From positions 1-6,839 of the forward strand of contig WFQT01000091.1 in NCBI GenBank assembly GCA_015486895.1: DNA of 6,839 nt, written 5' to 3'. Under the pieces are notes generated by a model. The model saw nothing but the letters and a program-made list of their open reading frames with translations. It ran no database searches and was not told where the DNA came from. The translations under genes were made by a program, and so were the position numbers. Of the stretch, positions 5,314 to 6,839 are shown one piece after another. The stretch comes from Anaerolineae bacterium. Its GTDB lineage: Bacteria > Chloroflexota > Anaerolineae > JAADDB01. Numbering within the stretch: position 1 is the first letter of the stretch; every line of letters begins with the position of its first letter.

Positions 5314-6699
5314 TCAAAGCGGCGAGAAACGAGCAGTGAAATGACGCAACGTCGGCGCCTGGTACACGATTTTCAGCCCCCGCAACGTCTCTCGGCGCCG
5401 GTAAATTTCTGCGCAGACGTCGGCTACGTACTCCAGATGAGAACTAGTGTACACCCGGCGGGGCAGCGCCAGTCGCACCAGCTCCAGCTCCGGGAAACGC
5501 TCTGCGCCAGTTACAGGATCCACACCACCGAACATAACACTGCCAATCTCCACCGCGCGAACACCGCCGACCCGGTACATTTCCACCACAAAAGAATGCG
5601 CCGGGAACTGTCGCTGTGGAATATGTGGCAACATTTCCTTTGCATCAATAAAAACTGCATGACCACCAGGAGGCTCCACCAAAGGCAATCCAGCTTCCTG
5701 CAACCGTCCCGCCAGAGCGGCGGTCTGCCCAACGCGGTAGGCCAGATAATGCTCATCCAGTCCTTCCTCCAACCCAACCGCCAGGGCCTCTAGATCACGA
5801 CCGGCTAAGCCACCATAGGTGATGAACCCTTCCCGGAGTATCAGCTCGGTTGAAATCTTCTGGAAAAGCGTCCCATCACGTACCCCTATCAATCCTCCGA
5901 TATTAACAATGGCATCCTTCTTGGCACTCATCAGGAACGCATCAGCCAGATCAAATGTCGCCCGAGCAATCTCCGCCACGCTCATCTCGGCAGCGGCGGG
6001 TTCTCGCATTTTGATAAAATAACTGTTCTCGGCAAAGCGAGCAGCATCCAACACCAACGGAATGCCGTGAGGCGCCAGTAGATCTTTTGTCCTGCGGATA
6101 TTCTCGAGGGAAACCGGCTGCCCGCCGCCTGAATTATTCGTGATGGTAATAATCACTGCCGGGATATGCTCAGCGCCCATTTCGTCTATAAAGCGTGCCA
6201 GCCGGTCTAAGTCAATGTTTCCCTTAAAAGGAGCCAGATTATGCGGCTCCATTCCTTCTGACACCACCATGTCTAGCGCCTGAGCACCGCGGACTTCCAC
6301 ATTAGCGCGAGTGGTGTCAAAATGCTGGTTGGCAGGAACGAACATGCCCGGTCCAACGTCCAAAGCCGCGAAAAAGACGTTCTCTGCTGCCCGGCCCTGG
6401 TGGGCAGGCACGAAGTAAGGCATACCGGTGACCCGTTGCACCACATCCCGCAAGTGATAATAGCTCCGGGCCCCGGCGTAAGACTCATCCCCGGACAGCA
6501 TCGCTGACCACTGGGCCTGGCTCATGGCGCCGGTACCTGAATCGGTAAGTAAATCGATGGTAATCTTTTCAGCAGGAATTAAAAACGGGTTGTAGCCCGC
6601 TTCTTGTAACAACGCTTCCCGTTCCTCCCGTGTGGTTAAGCCAATAGGCTCCACCATCTTGATACGGAAAGGCTCAAATGGAAACCGAACTCCGGACAT
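5314..6699 (-). CDS. tnaA: Tryptophanase (tryptophan indole-lyase)
   Basis: This 461-residue PLP enzyme splits L-tryptophan into indole, pyruvate and ammonia in the cytoplasm, feeding amino acid fermentation and releasing indole. The whole length follows the tryptophanase/tyrosine phenol-lyase family: PFEPFRIKMVEP at the N-terminus, LLTDSGTGAMS (50-60), Tyr74 in DESYAGARSYY, the phosphate-binding HQGR (100-103), Asp218 and Arg221 in LDAARFAEN, Lys261 in MSAKKDA as the PLP lysine, and the C-terminal LRHFTARF. Three positions mark it as tryptophanase: Asp128 (FDTT, where tyrosine phenol-lyase has Thr124), VRAVEIG where the lyase has its specificity Arg381 (VRSMERG), and His453 where it has Phe448. 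The start at 6699 has AAGGAGG at the right distance; a frame extension to 6762 lacks family similarity. Oddity: QGRA replaces the usual QGRG. No tnaB-like permease adjoins it here. Confidence 0.93.
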   Translation of the reverse strand: MSGVRFPFEPFRIKMVEPIGLTTREEREALLQEAGYNPFLIPAEKITIDLLTDSGTGAMSQAQWSAMLSGDESYAGARSYYHLRDVVQRVTGMPYFVPAHQGRAAENVFFAALDVGPGMFVPANQHFDTTRANVEVRGAQALDMVVSEGMEPHNLAPFKGNIDLDRLARFIDEMGAEHIPAVIITITNNSGGGQPVSLENIRRTKDLLAPHGIPLVLDAARFAENSYFIKMREPAAAEMSVAEIARATFDLADAFLMSAKKDAIVNIGGLIGVRDGTLFQKISTELILREGFITYGGLAGRDLEALAVGLEEGLDEHYLAYRVGQTAALAGRLQEAGLPLVEPPGGHAVFIDAKEMLPHIPQRQFPAHSFVVEMYRVGGVRAVEIGSVMFGGVDPVTGAERFPELELVRLALPRRVYTSSHLEYVADVCAEIYRRRETLRGLKIVYQAPTLRHFTARFSPL

Positions 6700-6705
6700 A
6701 ACGAA

Positions 6706-6712
6706 CCTCCTT
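6706..6712 (-). promoter_or_regulatory. Ribosome binding site fixing the tryptophanase start
   Basis: On the minus strand AAGGAGG lies 6 bases before the ATG at 6697-6699. It selects this start over an in-frame TTG at 6762, whose extra 21 residues (including DARRTRR) look unlike the family N-terminus. Confidence 0.85.
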
Positions 6713-6717
6713 GTTCT

Positions 6718-6735
6718 ACGAGCATCCTTGCTCGT
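6718..6735 (-). promoter_or_regulatory. Leader hairpin before the tryptophanase RBS
   Basis: ACGAGCA (6718-6724) and TGCTCGT (6729-6735) are exact reverse complements with a 4-base loop. In the tryptophanase message the 7-bp stem would end 5 bases before the AAGGAGG. It could protect the 5' end, modulate translation or be a protein-binding site. No T-run follows, so it is not an obvious attenuator. Confidence 0.45.
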
Positions 6736-6753
6736 GAAGTTATCTATTTTCAC
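6734..6753. promoter_or_regulatory. GTGAA-N10-TTCAC inverted repeat in the tryptophanase upstream region
   Basis: GTGAA (6734-6738) and TTCAC (6749-6753) form a 20-bp dyad with an AT-rich centre (GTTATCTATT), adjoining the leader hairpin. Dyads of this size and centre are common repressor or activator sites, and this one would sit in the promoter or leader region. The arms are short, so chance is possible. Confidence 0.22.
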
Positions 6754-6779
6754 AACTACCAAGCCTACTTGCCAGAGAG

Positions 6780-6839
6780 TTGATCTTCACCGTCAATGGC
6801 ACCGAGAAAGCCGAGAAAATGAAGCAGGAGTTACATGAC
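6780..6839 (+). other. Possible beginning of a rightward gene, cut by the window end
   Basis: From 6780 to the window end one plus-strand frame reads LIFTVNGTEKAEKMKQELHD, hydrophilic and protein-like, and stays open. Candidate starts are TTG at 6780 and ATG at 6819, both with weak upstream sites. Alternatively ATG at 6835, in another frame, has GGAG 4 bases before it (6827-6830). Any of these would be divergent from tryptophanase. The stretch is too short to identify a product or prove coding. Confidence 0.2.

Noticed and set aside
5162..5344. Short plus-strand gene with a CTIC motif
   Set aside because: It starts at GTG without an RBS, runs through the palindrome and overlaps the tryptophanase end; the Cys pair is probably chance.
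5341..5793. 150-codon plus-strand frame within tryptophanase
   Set aside because: It is opposite a strongly conserved enzyme and has no recognisable motif or RBS.
5314..6699. Tyrosine phenol-lyase instead of tryptophanase
   Set aside because: Three discriminating positions (Asp128, no Arg in VRAVEIG, His453) all match tryptophanase and not tyrosine phenol-lyase.
6700..6762. N-terminal extension of tryptophanase to a TTG at 6762
   Set aside because: The strong RBS at 6706-6712 lies inside the extension, and the extra residues have no family similarity.
6785..6832. TnaC-like leader peptide upstream of tryptophanase
   Set aside because: A short minus-strand GTG frame from about 6790 lacks both an RBS and any tryptophan codon.
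1..6839. CRISPR array, tRNA or rRNA gene, insertion sequence gene
   Set aside because: No regularly spaced long repeats, cloverleaf with TTCGA-type loop, rRNA-like stretch or transposase motif was seen on either strand.

Overview
The window is bacterial DNA with compact genes, strong AAGGAGG-type ribosome binding sites and moderate G+C that looks higher by eye in the leu-type genes than in the middle. A fermentative, probably anaerobic bacterium fits best: it carries a tryptophanase, an APC amino acid permease and HacA/HacB-like leucine-pathway enzymes. The intergenic palindromic repeats and protein flavour recall Chloroflexota or related metagenomic lineages, but that is an impression from memory and not proof of taxonomy.

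Positions 1-3941 (+) look like one operon. It enters from the left inside an isopropylmalate/homoaconitate dehydratase large subunit. The small subunit, an NAD-type beta-decarboxylating dehydrogenase and a 12-helix amino acid permease follow. The enzymes perform the isomerase and oxidative-decarboxylation steps of 2-oxoacid chain elongation (leucine biosynthesis or a relative). The permease begins 30 bp after the dehydrogenase and may move the product or a related amino acid. Sequence clues to the substrate conflict: overall resemblance is to homoisocitrate dehydrogenase, but the key position carries Val rather than Arg, favouring 3-isopropylmalate.

Positions 3978-4409 (-) encode a small four-helix membrane protein that I do not recognise, convergent with the permease. 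A 262-bp divergent intergenic region (4410-4671) separates it from an Hsp20 small heat shock protein at 4672-5100 (+). This region is rich in structure: a minus-strand promoter overlapped by an inverted repeat, CTAAC-type direct repeats spaced 22 and 33 bp, and ACCGG-type repeats spaced 21 and 22 bp just before the hsp20 start.

Positions 5101-5313 contain no gene but hold a 29-bp perfect palindrome, CACAGA-type repeats and possible element ends with short flanking direct repeats. Positions 5314-6699 (-) encode tryptophanase, which converts L-tryptophan to indole, pyruvate and ammonia. Three discriminating positions separate it from tyrosine phenol-lyase. Its leader has a 7-bp hairpin next to the ribosome binding site. 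The last ~60 bases may be the beginning of a rightward gene.

I see no mobile-element gene, CRISPR array, RNA gene or clearly novel multi-gene system. The most interesting parts are the two phased repeat sets before hsp20, the substrate question in the leu-type operon, and the repeat-rich gap after hsp20.
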